Origin: an uncultured Lachnospiraceae bacterium
Lineage (GTDB): Bacteria; Bacillota; Clostridia; Lachnospirales; Lachnospiraceae
DNA length: 18,257 bases
Direction: 5' to 3'
Assembly (NCBI GenBank): GCA_949935685.1
Contig: CATLGN010000004.1
Location: 1 to 18,257 of the forward strand
Positions 1 to 7,642 of the stretch are shown here, piece after piece; positions within the stretch are counted from its first letter, which is position 1, and each line of letters starts with the position of its first letter. Under the pieces are notes generated by a model that ran no database searches, was not told the DNA's origin, and saw only the letters and a program-made list of their open reading frames with translations. The position numbers were made by a program, and so were the translations under genes.

Positions 1-1
1 C

Positions 2-388
2 GCGGGCATATTGGAGGAGGCCGCGCAGCAGATCATTACGGAAAAGGAAGTGCGAAGCTTCCGCGATGCAGGCGCCGACATCCTGCTCTTTCCCGCACCG
101 GGCAGCGTACCCGGCATTACGATGGACTATGTGCGGGAGCTGGTGACGTATGCCCACAGTCTGGGCGCGCTGACAATTACGGCGATCGGTACGTCGCAGG
201 AAGGCGCGGACACGGATACGATCAAACGGCTTGCCCTGCTGTGCAAGATGACGGGAACGGACATTCACCATCTTGGGGATGCGGGCTATGCGGGCATGTC
301 CCTGCCGGAAAATATTCAGGCATATTCCGTGGCCATCCGGGGCATCCGGCATACGTATCATCGGATGGCGGCGTCCCTGCGGCGGTAA
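2..388 (+). CDS. TIM-barrel-like protein of uncharacterised family (DUF7916-like), 3' end only
   Basis: The reading frame is open to the left edge (codons for Ala-Gly-Ile precede the first TTG at 11), so this is the C-terminal ~128 residues of a longer protein. Visible segments include AGADILLFPAPGSVPG, ALTITAIGTSQEGAD, GTDIHHLGDAGYAGM and the basic tail RGIRHTYHRMAASLRR. The alternation of short hydrophobic strands with Gly-rich turns fits the last third of a TIM barrel. From memory, this pattern belongs to a Firmicute family of about 310 residues now called DUF7916 and often mislabelled 'haloacid dehalogenase-like hydrolase'; its activity is not established. No clear terminator follows before the next promoter at 454. 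The call as a real coding end is secure; the family name is from recall and the function is unknown. Confidence 0.75.
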   Translation, partial: AGILEEAAQQIITEKEVRSFRDAGADILLFPAPGSVPGITMDYVRELVTYAHSLGALTITAIGTSQEGADTDTIKRLALLCKMTGTDIHHLGDAGYAGMSLPENIQAYSVAIRGIRHTYHRMAASLRR

Positions 389-453
389 GGGACCGGAAGT
401 AAAATCCCATGCGTTATATCCCGGGAATCGCGTCGAAATATTGTTCCACACCC

Positions 454-482
454 TTGTATTGCCATATTTTTTCTGCTATAAT
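454..482 (+). promoter_or_regulatory. Extended -10 sigma-A promoter of the phosphofructokinase gene
   Basis: A -35 hexamer TTGTAT (454-459) is followed after exactly 17 bases by a perfect -10 TATAAT (477-482), preceded by TG in the extended -10 position (TGCTATAAT). Transcription should start near 489, giving a leader of about 70 nt before the ATG at 562. No operator-like palindrome is obvious, which fits constitutive expression of a glycolytic enzyme. Confidence 0.8.
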
Positions 483-561
483 CGTGATGCACGAACCGAC
501 TGTCCACAGCGGGCGGCCGGCATTCCTGTGAATCATATAATCAGCAAAAGGAGAAAGAGCG

Positions 562-1791
562 ATGAAAGGAAATATTGTAGTTGGACAGTCTGGCGGACCG
601 ACCGCCGTGATCAATTCCTCCGTGGCAGGCGTATACGCCGCAGCGAAAAAGCTCGGCGTTAAGAAAGTATATGGCATGGTGCACGGCATTCAGGGATTCC
701 TGGCGGATAAGCTGTGTGATCTGGACGAATATCTGGATAACGAGACAGGCGTGGAACTGTTAAAGAGAACCCCGTCTGCATTTCTGGGTTCCTGCAGGTT
801 TAAAATGCCCAAGATCGAGGGTCATGAAGACGTATACGAAAAAGTGTTTGAAATCATGGAGAAACACGACATCGAATGTCTGTTTTACACAGGTGGCAAC
901 GATTCCATGGATACCGTGAAGATGCTGTCCGATTATGCGGCGGCGCATAATAAACCGCAGCGCTTTATGGGCGTACCGAAGACGATTGACAATGACCTGC
1001 CGATCACGGATCACTGTCCGGGATACGGTTCCGCGGCAAAATATATTGCAACATCGATGAAAGAGGTCATCCGCGACAATTCTTCCTTTGGCGTGGAGAA
1101 ACCGACCGTGCTGATCGTGGAGATTATGGGACGGAATGCGGGATGGCTGACGGCGGCCGCAGCGCTGGCAAAAGATGTGGACTGCGAGGGTGCAGACGCG
1201 ATTTATCTGCCGGAGCGTACATTTGATGTGGATGCATTTATGGCAAAGGTGAAAGATCTGGCAGCCAGAAAGTCTTCCGTTGTGATCGCTGTTTCGGAAG
1301 GCATCAAAGTTGCGGACGGCCGTTATGTCTGTGAGCTGGCGAACGCCAACGTGGCTGTGGACGCATTCGGACATAAGCAGATGTCCGGTATGGCTGCTTA
1401 TCTGGCACAGGCTGTTGCGGCAGAGACAGGGCTGAAGACAAGAGCGATTGAATTCTCCACACTGCAGCGCGCGGCGACACATCTGGCATCGCTTACCGAT
1501 ATTAACGAAGCATTCCAGGTTGGACATGACGCGGTACTTGCCGCGGAAGATGGCAAGACCGGTATGATGATTACGCTGGACAGAAACGGCGACGATCCGT
1601 ATCAGTGCGGAACGAGCGCATACGACATTCACGCGAGTGCCAATGTGGAAAGAGCCGTTCCGGATGAGTGGATTACAGAGGACGGATGCGGTCTGAACGA
1701 AGGATATGAAAAATATGCAAGACCGCTGATTATGGGTGAACTGCAGCCGCTGTTCGTAAACGGGACACCGAGACATCTGGTACGCAAATAA
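562..1791 (+). CDS. pfp: Pyrophosphate-dependent 6-phosphofructokinase
   Basis: This 409-residue enzyme phosphorylates fructose 6-phosphate to fructose 1,6-bisphosphate in the cytoplasm. The PFK-A fold motifs are all present: N-terminal GQSGGPTAVIN (8-18), GGNDSMD (111-117), PKTIDNDLP (139-147) with the catalytic Asp143, and MGRNAGW (189-195). Two positions point to PPi rather than ATP as donor. Asp114 occupies the place of the Gly in the ATP-PFK motif GGDGS, and Lys140 replaces the Gly of PGTIDND. The reaction is therefore likely reversible and ATP-sparing. The first motif reads GGNDS rather than the more common GGDDS, so the metal-side Asp is Asn here. The start is fixed by AAAGGAGAAAGAGCG just upstream. 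The gene has its own promoter and terminator and so appears monocistronic. Donor specificity is inferred, not shown. Confidence 0.93.
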   Translation: MKGNIVVGQSGGPTAVINSSVAGVYAAAKKLGVKKVYGMVHGIQGFLADKLCDLDEYLDNETGVELLKRTPSAFLGSCRFKMPKIEGHEDVYEKVFEIMEKHDIECLFYTGGNDSMDTVKMLSDYAAAHNKPQRFMGVPKTIDNDLPITDHCPGYGSAAKYIATSMKEVIRDNSSFGVEKPTVLIVEIMGRNAGWLTAAAALAKDVDCEGADAIYLPERTFDVDAFMAKVKDLAARKSSVVIAVSEGIKVADGRYVCELANANVAVDAFGHKQMSGMAAYLAQAVAAETGLKTRAIEFSTLQRAATHLASLTDINEAFQVGHDAVLAAEDGKTGMMITLDRNGDDPYQCGTSAYDIHASANVERAVPDEWITEDGCGLNEGYEKYARPLIMGELQPLFVNGTPRHLVRK

Positions 1792-1816
1792 GGGACTGCG
1801 CACAGGGAGAAATGAC

Positions 1817-1845
1817 GAGGGGATGACCGTTTGGTCATCCTCTTT
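1817..1845 (+). terminator. Hairpin terminator after the phosphofructokinase gene
   Basis: GGATGACC (1821-1828) pairs perfectly with GGTCATCC (1833-1840) around a GTTT loop, and the stem can be lengthened outward through a G-U pair. A short TCTTTAT tract follows, so the U-run is modest and some read-through into the phosphorylase gene is possible. Confidence 0.65.
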
Positions 1846-1885
1846 ATGCATATGGGTTAAAACGGAGAGAAGGAGGTAGCTTTTT

Positions 1886-4195
1886 ATGCCCATGGAACGT
1901 GAAATGAAACAGGAGGTCCTGCAGATGAATCTGGAGGCGACGCTTTCCGGGATGCTCGGGGAATTATATGGGAAAACAATACGGGAAGCCGACAACGCAC
2001 AGATTTATCATGCGCTTTTACGTCTTTGCAAACGGATTATGGCGGCGACACCGGAAATTTCCGGGGACAAAAAGGTCTATTATATATCCGCAGAGTTTTT
2101 GATCGGGAAGCTGCTGTCAAATAATCTGATCAATCTGGGAATCTATGACAAGCTGGAGGAGATACTGAAAGCAAACGGAAAAGAGATTTCGCTGATCGAG
2201 GAGGCGGAACCGGAACCTTCTCTTGGAAACGGCGGCCTGGGACGGCTCGCAGCCTGTTTTCTGGACTCCATTGCTTCGCTCGGCCTGCCGGGAGAGGGCA
2301 TTGGCCTGAATTATCATTTCGGCCTGTTTCAACAGGTATTCCGGGATAAACTGCAAAAGGCGGAAAAAAACGACTGGATGGAAAAGGATTCGTGGCTTAC
2401 AAGGACGGATAAGACCTTTGAAGTTTCATTCGGTAAGAAAAAAGTTACGTCCAGATTATATAATATTGATATTGCGGGCTATGAGAACGGCATCAATAAG
2501 CTGCGCCTGTTCGATCTCGAATCCGTGGATGAAAGCCTTGTAACAGAGGGCATTACCTTTGACAAAGAGGCGGTTGATAAGAATCTGACGCTCTTTTTGT
2601 ATCCCGACGATTCGGATAAGGCCGGTAATCTGCTGCGCATCTATCAGCAGTACTTTATGGTGAGCAATGCCGCGCAGCTTATTTTATATGAGATGAGAGA
2701 GAATAAGTATGACCTGCGGAAGATGGATGAACATGCGGTTATCCAGATTAACGATACCCACCCGACGATGATCATCCCTGAGCTGATCCGCATTCTCGTG
2801 GAAGAAAAAGCTTTTACCATGGATGAGGCCATCGCGGTGATCAGCAGGACATGCGCCTATACGAATCATACGATACTGGCGGAAGCGTTGGAGAAGTGGC
2901 CGCTCTCTTATCTGGAGAAGGCAGTCCCGCAGCTTGTGCCGATTATCAAAGAGCTGGATAAGCGTGTGGCGGCAAAATATAAAGACGAAAAAGTACAGAT
3001 TATCGATAAAGACAAAAAAGTGCATATGGCACATATCGATATTCACTATGGATTCAGCGTCAACGGTGTGGCCGCCATCCATACCGATATATTGAAAAAT
3101 ACGGAGCTGAAGCCGTTTTACGACATCTATCCCGAAAAGTTCAACAATAAGACAAACGGCATTACGTTCCGCAGATGGCTGCTCTCCTGTAACCGGGAAC
3201 TGACGGCCTGCATTGACAGTCTGATCGGCGGCGGTTTTAAAAAAGACGCCGGGGAGCTGGAAAAACTGCTCGCCTTCCGGGACGATGCGGAAGTGCTGGA
3301 CCGTCTGGAAGCGATCAAACGCCGGAAAAAGGAAGCGCTGGCCGCATATGTGGCGGAAAAAGAAGGCGTAACGCTCAATCCGGACTCCATTTTTGACATT
3401 CAGATCAAGCGTCTGCACGAATATAAGCGTCAGCAGATGAATGCGCTCTATATTATCCATAAATATCTGGAGATCAAAAAGGGGAAGAAGCCCTCTACGC
3501 CGCTGACGTTTATCTTTGGGGCCAAGGCAGCGCCGGCCTATGTGATCGCACAGGATATTATCCATCTGCTGCTCGTTTTGCAGGATATTGTGGATAATGA
3601 TGCGGATGTCAGCCCGTATATGAAAGTCGTTATGGTGGAAAATTATAACGTAAGCTATGCGGAAAAACTGATTCCCGCATGTGATATTTCCGAACAGATT
3701 TCGCTGGCGTCCAAAGAGGCGTCCGGCACTGGGAACATGAAGTTTATGCTGAACGGCGCAGTCACACTGGGGACGGATGACGGCGCCAATGTGGAGATCC
3801 ATGAACTGGTCGGGGACGATAATATTTATATCTTCGGCGCGGATGCCGATACGGTGATCGCGCATTACGAAGACGAAGACTATGTGGCGAAAGATTATTA
3901 TAAAAAGAGTCCGGTCATCAAAGAGGCCGTTGATTTTATCGTCGGCAAACAGGCGCTTGCCAGCGGTCATAAGGAAAACCTGCAGCGGCTCTATCAGGAA
4001 TTGCTGGAGAAAGACTGGTTTATGACGCTGCTGGATCTGGAAGATTACATCCGGGTAAAAAACCAGGCCTTTGCGGATTATGAAGACCGGGCAAAATGGA
4101 AACGCATGATGCTCGTCAACATTGCGAAAGCAGGATTTTTCTCATCCGACCGCACGATTGCGGAATACAACCGGGACATCTGGAAATTGCGATAA
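1886..4195 (+). CDS. glgP: Glycogen/maltodextrin phosphorylase
   Basis: This 769-residue GT35 enzyme uses inorganic phosphate to cleave alpha-1,4-glucan ends and release glucose-1-phosphate in the cytoplasm. Family signatures run in order: [62 protein letters not shown], and the PLP block [15 protein letters not shown], in which Lys619 should carry pyridoxal phosphate. The length is in the range of short bacterial phosphorylases. Two good ribosome sites precede two in-frame starts. AGGAGG at 1871-1876 serves ATG 1886, and AGGAGG at 1911-1916 serves ATG 1925, which would shorten the protein by 13 residues. The neighbours (PPi-phosphofructokinase before, maltodextrin transport and two glucanotransferases after) suggest use on maltodextrins as well as glycogen; substrate preference cannot be read from sequence, so malP is an equally fair name. 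Confidence 0.95.
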   Translation: MPMEREMKQEVLQMNLEATLSGMLGELYGKTIREADNAQIYHALLRLCKRIMAATPEISGDKKVYYISAEFLIGKLLSNNLINLGIYDKLEEILKANGKEISLIEEAEPEPSLGNGGLGRLAACFLDSIASLGLPGEGIGLNYHFGLFQQVFRDKLQKAEKNDWMEKDSWLTRTDKTFEVSFGKKKVTSRLYNIDIAGYENGINKLRLFDLESVDESLVTEGITFDKEAVDKNLTLFLYPDDSDKAGNLLRIYQQYFMVSNAAQLILYEMRENKYDLRKMDEHAVIQINDTHPTMIIPELIRILVEEKAFTMDEAIAVISRTCAYTNHTILAEALEKWPLSYLEKAVPQLVPIIKELDKRVAAKYKDEKVQIIDKDKKVHMAHIDIHYGFSVNGVAAIHTDILKNTELKPFYDIYPEKFNNKTNGITFRRWLLSCNRELTACIDSLIGGGFKKDAGELEKLLAFRDDAEVLDRLEAIKRRKKEALAAYVAEKEGVTLNPDSIFDIQIKRLHEYKRQQMNALYIIHKYLEIKKGKKPSTPLTFIFGAKAAPAYVIAQDIIHLLLVLQDIVDNDADVSPYMKVVMVENYNVSYAEKLIPACDISEQISLASKEASGTGNMKFMLNGAVTLGTDDGANVEIHELVGDDNIYIFGADADTVIAHYEDEDYVAKDYYKKSPVIKEAVDFIVGKQALASGHKENLQRLYQELLEKDWFMTLLDLEDYIRVKNQAFADYEDRAKWKRMMLVNIAKAGFFSSDRTIAEYNRDIWKLR

Positions 4196-4217
4196 GAATC
4201 GGCCGAACCATGTTGCA

Positions 4218-4259
4218 GACAGGGGCGGAACAATGTGGAAACATTGTTCCGCCCCTGTT
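4218..4259 (+). terminator. Very strong hairpin after the phosphorylase gene (terminator or mRNA 3'-end stabiliser)
   Basis: Bases 4221-4236 pair perfectly with 4241-4256 (16 bp, arm AGGGGCGGAACAATGT), closed by a GGAA tetraloop of the stable GNRA class. C-G, A-U and G-U pairs extend the base. What follows (TGTTATGCATTGTGC) has no continuous U-tract, so it is not a textbook intrinsic terminator. It could act as a 3'-end processing or stability structure, or end transcription with help from a factor. Confidence 0.6.
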
Positions 4260-4332
4260 ATGCATTGTGCATAATTTTAGACAGCGGTATTTGGGTAAAC
4301 CTGACAAGATTTCAAAAATCATCCAAAAGCTA

Positions 4333-4361
4333 TTGCACAGGTTTGTCGGTTGTGATAGCAT
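4333..4361 (+). promoter_or_regulatory. Promoter of the maltodextrin ABC transporter operon
   Basis: TTGCAC (4333-4338) and TAGCAT (4356-4361) are separated by exactly 17 bases, and the -10 carries the upstream TG of an extended -10 promoter (TGATAGCAT). The predicted start, near 4368, lies six bases before the first of three tandem operator-like palindromes, the usual arrangement for repression by a LacI-type protein. The leader to the ATG at 4467 would be about 100 nt. Confidence 0.65.
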
Positions 4362-4373
4362 GTGTATGAAACC

Positions 4374-4409
4374 GGTAACGTTACCGCTAACGTTACCGAC
4401 AACGTTTCC
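4374..4409 (+). promoter_or_regulatory. Three tandem 12-bp LacI-type operators
   Basis: Three consecutive 12-bp units, GGTAACGTTACC (4374-4385), GCTAACGTTACC (4386-4397) and GACAACGTTTCC (4398-4409), share the centre AACGTT. The first is a perfect palindrome, 14 bp when its flanks are included (4373-4386). The second and third are increasingly imperfect. A palindrome with a central CG is the hallmark of LacI-family operators. The sites sit just downstream of the predicted start of the transporter operon. The best candidate protein is the LacI-family regulator at 9282, but direct binding is inference. Confidence 0.75.
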
Positions 4410-4466
4410 GGAACCGGGTGGCAAAAAACCGAAACGGATGGAAAACAAAACAAGGAGGGAAAAATT

Positions 4467-5819
4467 ATGAGAACATGTAAGAAAGTTGTTGCCGTATTGT
4501 CCGCAGCGATTATGGCGGCAGGCGTATTGAGCGGATGCGGATCGAGCGGCGGAGACGCGGCGGGCGGTGCAGCAGGCGGCGGTGCAGGCGGAGAAAACGC
4601 CGCGGGCGGAAGCGTCTACTATCTGAATTACAAGCCGGAGGTCGACGCACAGTGGCAGGAGTTGGCTGCCGCATATACGGAGGAGACAGGCGTTCCGGTT
4701 ACGGTTGTGACGGCGGCTTCCGGTACGTATGAACAGACGCTGACATCGGAGATCGCAAAGACGGAAGCGCCCACACTGTTCCAGGTGGAGAATCAGTCCT
4801 GGCTGGATAACTGGGGACAGTACTGCTATGACCTGAAAGGCAGCTTTATCGCGGAACATTCCACAGCCAATACGCTGTCCATGGAAGGCGTGGAAGTGGC
4901 TTCCGTACCGTTCGCAATGGAAAGCTATGGCATCATCTACAATGTGGATCTGCTGGAGGAATACTGCGCGCTTGATAATGCCGTAATCTCCAGCCCGGCG
5001 GAAATTATCGACTTCGCTTCCCTGAAAGCGGTTGCAGACGATATTCAGGCGAGAAAGGACGAACTCGGCGTGGAGGGCGCGTTTACATCGGCCGGACTTG
5101 ACGGATCTTCCAACTGGAGATTTACAACACATCTTGCCAATGTGCCGATCTATTGGGAATATACGAAAAAAGGCATTACGACGGCAAAATCGCTGGACGG
5201 CACTTATGTGGAAAACTATAAGAATCTGATCGACCTTTACTTCACGGATTCCACCTGCGATCCGGCGCTGTTAAGCGGCAAGACCGGAGACGATGCGCTG
5301 GCAGAATTCTGCGACGGCATGGCGGTATTTTATCAGAACGGTACATGGGCATGGACGGCTGACAACGATATGAGCACCATGAATGTGGCGTTCCTGCCGC
5401 TGTACACGGGCGTTCCGGAAGAAAAGGATACCATCGGTGTCTGCACCGGTACCGGCAACTACTGGTGTGTGAACAAAAATTCCACGGAGGAAGACATTCA
5501 GGCGACTCTGGATTTCCTGGAGTGGGTAATCTCTTCCGAAACCGGTATCGAGACAATGTCCGGCGCAATGGCGTTCAACTGCCCGTTTGATACCTTTGAA
5601 GGTGTGGAACTGGCGAACCCGCTGTTCACAAGCGCCAATGAATACGAAGCGGCGGGCAAAACGCCGGTGACATGGATCGGTACGGAAAGTCTGCCGACAG
5701 AGAACTGGAAATCCAATCTGGGTTCCGCTCTGATCGAATACGCGCAGGGCACAGGCGACTGGGCGAACGTGGAAAAAGTATTTACCGAAGACTTTGCTAC
5801 GGAGTGGGAAAACCGGTAA
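4467..5819 (+). CDS. Sugar ABC transporter substrate-binding lipoprotein (maltodextrin type)
   Basis: This 450-residue family 1 extracellular solute-binding protein should capture oligosaccharides outside the cell for the two permeases downstream. The N-terminus is a lipoprotein signal: MRTCKK, a hydrophobic stretch, and lipobox LSGC with Cys24 as the lipid anchor. A flexible Gly/Ala-rich linker follows to about residue 50. The mature domain contains the family pattern VPFAMESYGIIYNVDLLEEY, in which the protein recognises itself as a two-lobed binding protein with a hinge. The start at 4467 is set by AAGGAGGGAAAAATT. An upstream in-frame ATG at 4362 lies in the promoter/operator DNA and is not used. 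It is the first gene of the operon. MalE-like is the likely role given phosphorylase and glucanotransferase neighbours, though the exact sugar is not readable. Confidence 0.9.
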   Translation: MRTCKKVVAVLSAAIMAAGVLSGCGSSGGDAAGGAAGGGAGGENAAGGSVYYLNYKPEVDAQWQELAAAYTEETGVPVTVVTAASGTYEQTLTSEIAKTEAPTLFQVENQSWLDNWGQYCYDLKGSFIAEHSTANTLSMEGVEVASVPFAMESYGIIYNVDLLEEYCALDNAVISSPAEIIDFASLKAVADDIQARKDELGVEGAFTSAGLDGSSNWRFTTHLANVPIYWEYTKKGITTAKSLDGTYVENYKNLIDLYFTDSTCDPALLSGKTGDDALAEFCDGMAVFYQNGTWAWTADNDMSTMNVAFLPLYTGVPEEKDTIGVCTGTGNYWCVNKNSTEEDIQATLDFLEWVISSETGIETMSGAMAFNCPFDTFEGVELANPLFTSANEYEAAGKTPVTWIGTESLPTENWKSNLGSALIEYAQGTGDWANVEKVFTEDFATEWENR

Positions 5820-5862
5820 GAGAAACCGAAACGTTATCAGGGAGACTTAAAATATGAGGATG

Positions 5863-5898
5863 GGGAAAGAAGGGCGGGGCTGCCTGCCGTTCTTTCCC
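5863..5898 (+). other. Intercistronic hairpin between binding-protein and permease genes
   Basis: GGGAAAGAA (5863-5871) pairs with TTCTTTCCC (5890-5898). After one G-G mismatch the inner arms GGCGGG (5873-5878) and CCTGCC (5883-5888) continue the stem around a four-base loop. No U-tract follows, and the permease ribosome site starts a few bases later. A stable stem here is known in other transport operons to protect the upstream binding-protein mRNA and make more of that protein than of the membrane subunits; that role is inferred. Confidence 0.65.
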
Positions 5899-5917
5899 GG
5901 TAAGAGGAGAATGTTTC

Positions 5918-6760
5918 ATGGAAAAAGCGTTAAAAAAATATTTTCCGGTCTTTGTCCTGCCGACGGCGGCTGCGTTTGTGATCGGATTTATCGTGCCTTT
6001 TATCATGGCGGTTTATTTGAGCTTTTGTTCCTTTACAACGGTCAGCGATGCAAAATTTGTGGGGATTGGCAACTATATCGAAGCGTTTCAGGACACGACA
6101 TTTCTGCATTCCGTGCTCTTTTCCGCGCTGTTTACCGTTGTCACCGTGATTCTGATCAATGTGCTTGCGTTTACGGTAGCGCTTTGCCTGACAAAGAAAA
6201 TAAAGGGAACCAATGTGTTCCGTACCATCTTTTTCATGCCCAATCTGATCGGCGGTATCGTTCTTGGCTATGTATGGCAGCTTCTGTTTAACGGCCTGCT
6301 TTCCTATGTCAATCGTACGCTGACATACAGTTCGGTATATGGGTTCTGGGGACTGGTAATCCTGCTGAGCTGGCAGCAGATCGGGTATATGATGATCATC
6401 TATATCGCGGGCATCCAGAATATCGCGGGCGATATGCTGGAAGCGGCGGAAGTCGACGGTGCGAACGGCTTTCAGCGTCTCTTTAAGATTATCATTCCGT
6501 CTGTCAGCCCGTCGATCGTCATCTGTACATTCCTGTCGCTGACAAACGGCTTTAAACTGTTTGACCAGAACCTTGCGTTGACAGCGGGCGAGCCTTCGCG
6601 TGCAACGGAAATGGTGGCGCTGAATATCTATAACACATTTTATGGCAGCACGGCCGCATACCGGGGCGTCGGTCAGGCGAAAGCCGTGATCTTTGCCATT
6701 GCGCTGGCAGTTATCGGCGTAATCCAGATGCGCTTTACGGCAGGAAAGGAGGAGAAGTAG
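5918..6760 (+). CDS. Sugar ABC transporter permease, MalF type
   Basis: This 280-residue inner-membrane subunit forms one half of the transport channel. About six hydrophobic segments are visible (near residues 10-34, 66-90, 104-125, 141-166, 191-214 and 255-275). The cytoplasmic EAA loop, EAAEVDGANGFQRLFKIIIP (175-194), is the contact site for the ATPase. The protein lacks the large periplasmic insertion of E. coli MalF, as is usual in Gram-positive relatives. GAGGAGA at 5904-5910 serves ATG 5918. It is the second gene of the operon, after an intercistronic hairpin, and is separated by one base from the next permease gene, so the two are very probably translated together. An upstream in-frame start was not chosen, because the site above fits and the protein begins with a normal short basic N-terminus. 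Confidence 0.93.
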   Translation: MEKALKKYFPVFVLPTAAAFVIGFIVPFIMAVYLSFCSFTTVSDAKFVGIGNYIEAFQDTTFLHSVLFSALFTVVTVILINVLAFTVALCLTKKIKGTNVFRTIFFMPNLIGGIVLGYVWQLLFNGLLSYVNRTLTYSSVYGFWGLVILLSWQQIGYMMIIYIAGIQNIAGDMLEAAEVDGANGFQRLFKIIIPSVSPSIVICTFLSLTNGFKLFDQNLALTAGEPSRATEMVALNIYNTFYGSTAAYRGVGQAKAVIFAIALAVIGVIQMRFTAGKEEK

Positions 6761-6761
6761 G

Positions 6762-7601
6762 ATGGGTGGCAAAAAGGAAAGTTATAAAAATGTACTGACC
6801 GCAATATTTACGGTTGTTTCACTGGCATATGTGTTTCCGGTCGTGCTTGTCCTGATCAATTCCTTTAAGAAAAAGACAAGTATCAATCTGAATCCCTTTG
6901 CCTTTCCGAACGCCAAGTCCTATGTGGGCTTTGACAATTACATAAAAGGGATTGAGAAGATTGAATTTTTCAAATATTTCGGGTATAGTTTATTTATTAC
7001 CACAGCTTCCGTTCTGGCCATTCTGGTGCTCTGTTCCATGTGCGGCTGGTATGTGACCCGGGTACGGAACGCTTTTACAAAAGCGCTGAAGTTTGGCTTT
7101 ATCTTTTCCATGGTTGTGCCGTTCCAGATGTTAATGTTTACCCTGGCGAAGACGGCCGATACCCTGCATCTGAATACGCCTGTGGGGATTATCATTGTAT
7201 ATCTGGGATTCGGAGCCGGCATGGCGGTGTTTATGTTTTCCAATTTTGCCCAGAGTATGCCGCTGGAGATTGAGGAGGCGGCCAGCATCGACGGCTGTAA
7301 TCCGCTGCAGATGTATTTCAAAGTGGTATTCCCCATTATGAAACCGACTTTCGTTTCCGTGGGTATCCTGGAGATTATGTGGGTATGGAATGACTATCTT
7401 TTACCGTACCTTGTGCTGGATATTAAAAAATATAAGACCATTCCGATCGTAATTCAGTACTTAAAGGGAGGGTTTGGTTCCGTGGATATGGGAACGATTA
7501 TGGCCTGCATCGTTATGGCGATCCTTCCGGTTATCGTGTTCTACATTGCGTGCCAGCGGTACATTATTGAAGGTGTTGTGGCAGGCGCGGTAAAAGGCTG
7601 A
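6762..7601 (+). CDS. Sugar ABC transporter permease, MalG type
   Basis: This 279-residue membrane protein is the second channel subunit. It starts one base after the previous stop, with GGAGGAGAAG at the end of the preceding gene as ribosome site. Six hydrophobic segments are visible, beginning with one near residues 12-33. The EAA loop reads EEAASIDGCNPLQMYFKVVFP (about 171-191, family Gly and Pro in place). The conserved MalG-type C-terminal end YIIEGVVAGAVKG is present. No ATP-binding subunit gene follows: the next gene is a glucanotransferase. The transporter must therefore use an ATPase encoded elsewhere, as is known for Gram-positive MsmK/MsmX-type shared ATPases. Confidence 0.93.
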   Translation: MGGKKESYKNVLTAIFTVVSLAYVFPVVLVLINSFKKKTSINLNPFAFPNAKSYVGFDNYIKGIEKIEFFKYFGYSLFITTASVLAILVLCSMCGWYVTRVRNAFTKALKFGFIFSMVVPFQMLMFTLAKTADTLHLNTPVGIIIVYLGFGAGMAVFMFSNFAQSMPLEIEEAASIDGCNPLQMYFKVVFPIMKPTFVSVGILEIMWVWNDYLLPYLVLDIKKYKTIPIVIQYLKGGFGSVDMGTIMACIVMAILPVIVFYIACQRYIIEGVVAGAVKG

Positions 7602-7642
7602 TTGTCAGAGCGCTTATTATGTTTATGAAGGGAGAGGGGACG

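Noticed and set aside
389..453. A terminator for the first, partial gene.
   Set aside because: Only short, imperfect pairings such as GGGA/TCCC are visible and no U-tract follows; not supported as a feature.
760..1995. A 411-codon open frame on the minus strand across the phosphofructokinase gene.
   Set aside because: It lies antisense to a clear enzyme gene, has no recognisable domain and is rich in His, Cys and Arg, as expected from a mirror frame of GC-rich coding DNA. Similar long antisense frames at 2684-3970, 7805-8899 and 11906-13390 were rejected for the same reason.
4300..4313. A 14-base stretch, CCTGACAAGATTTC, occurs here and again at 14053-14066.
   Set aside because: One shared 14-mer is roughly what chance allows in a window of this length, and the flanks do not match. 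It is not treated as an attachment site or mobile-element end.
4374..4409. The tandem 12-bp repeats as a short CRISPR-like array.
   Set aside because: The units are contiguous with no spacers, too short, palindromic and placed at a promoter, so operators explain them better.
4362..4466. A 35-residue N-terminal extension of the binding lipoprotein with a repeated NVTxNVT pattern.
   Set aside because: The repeat is just the translation of the tandem operator DNA. The signal peptide starts at 4467 behind a strong ribosome site.
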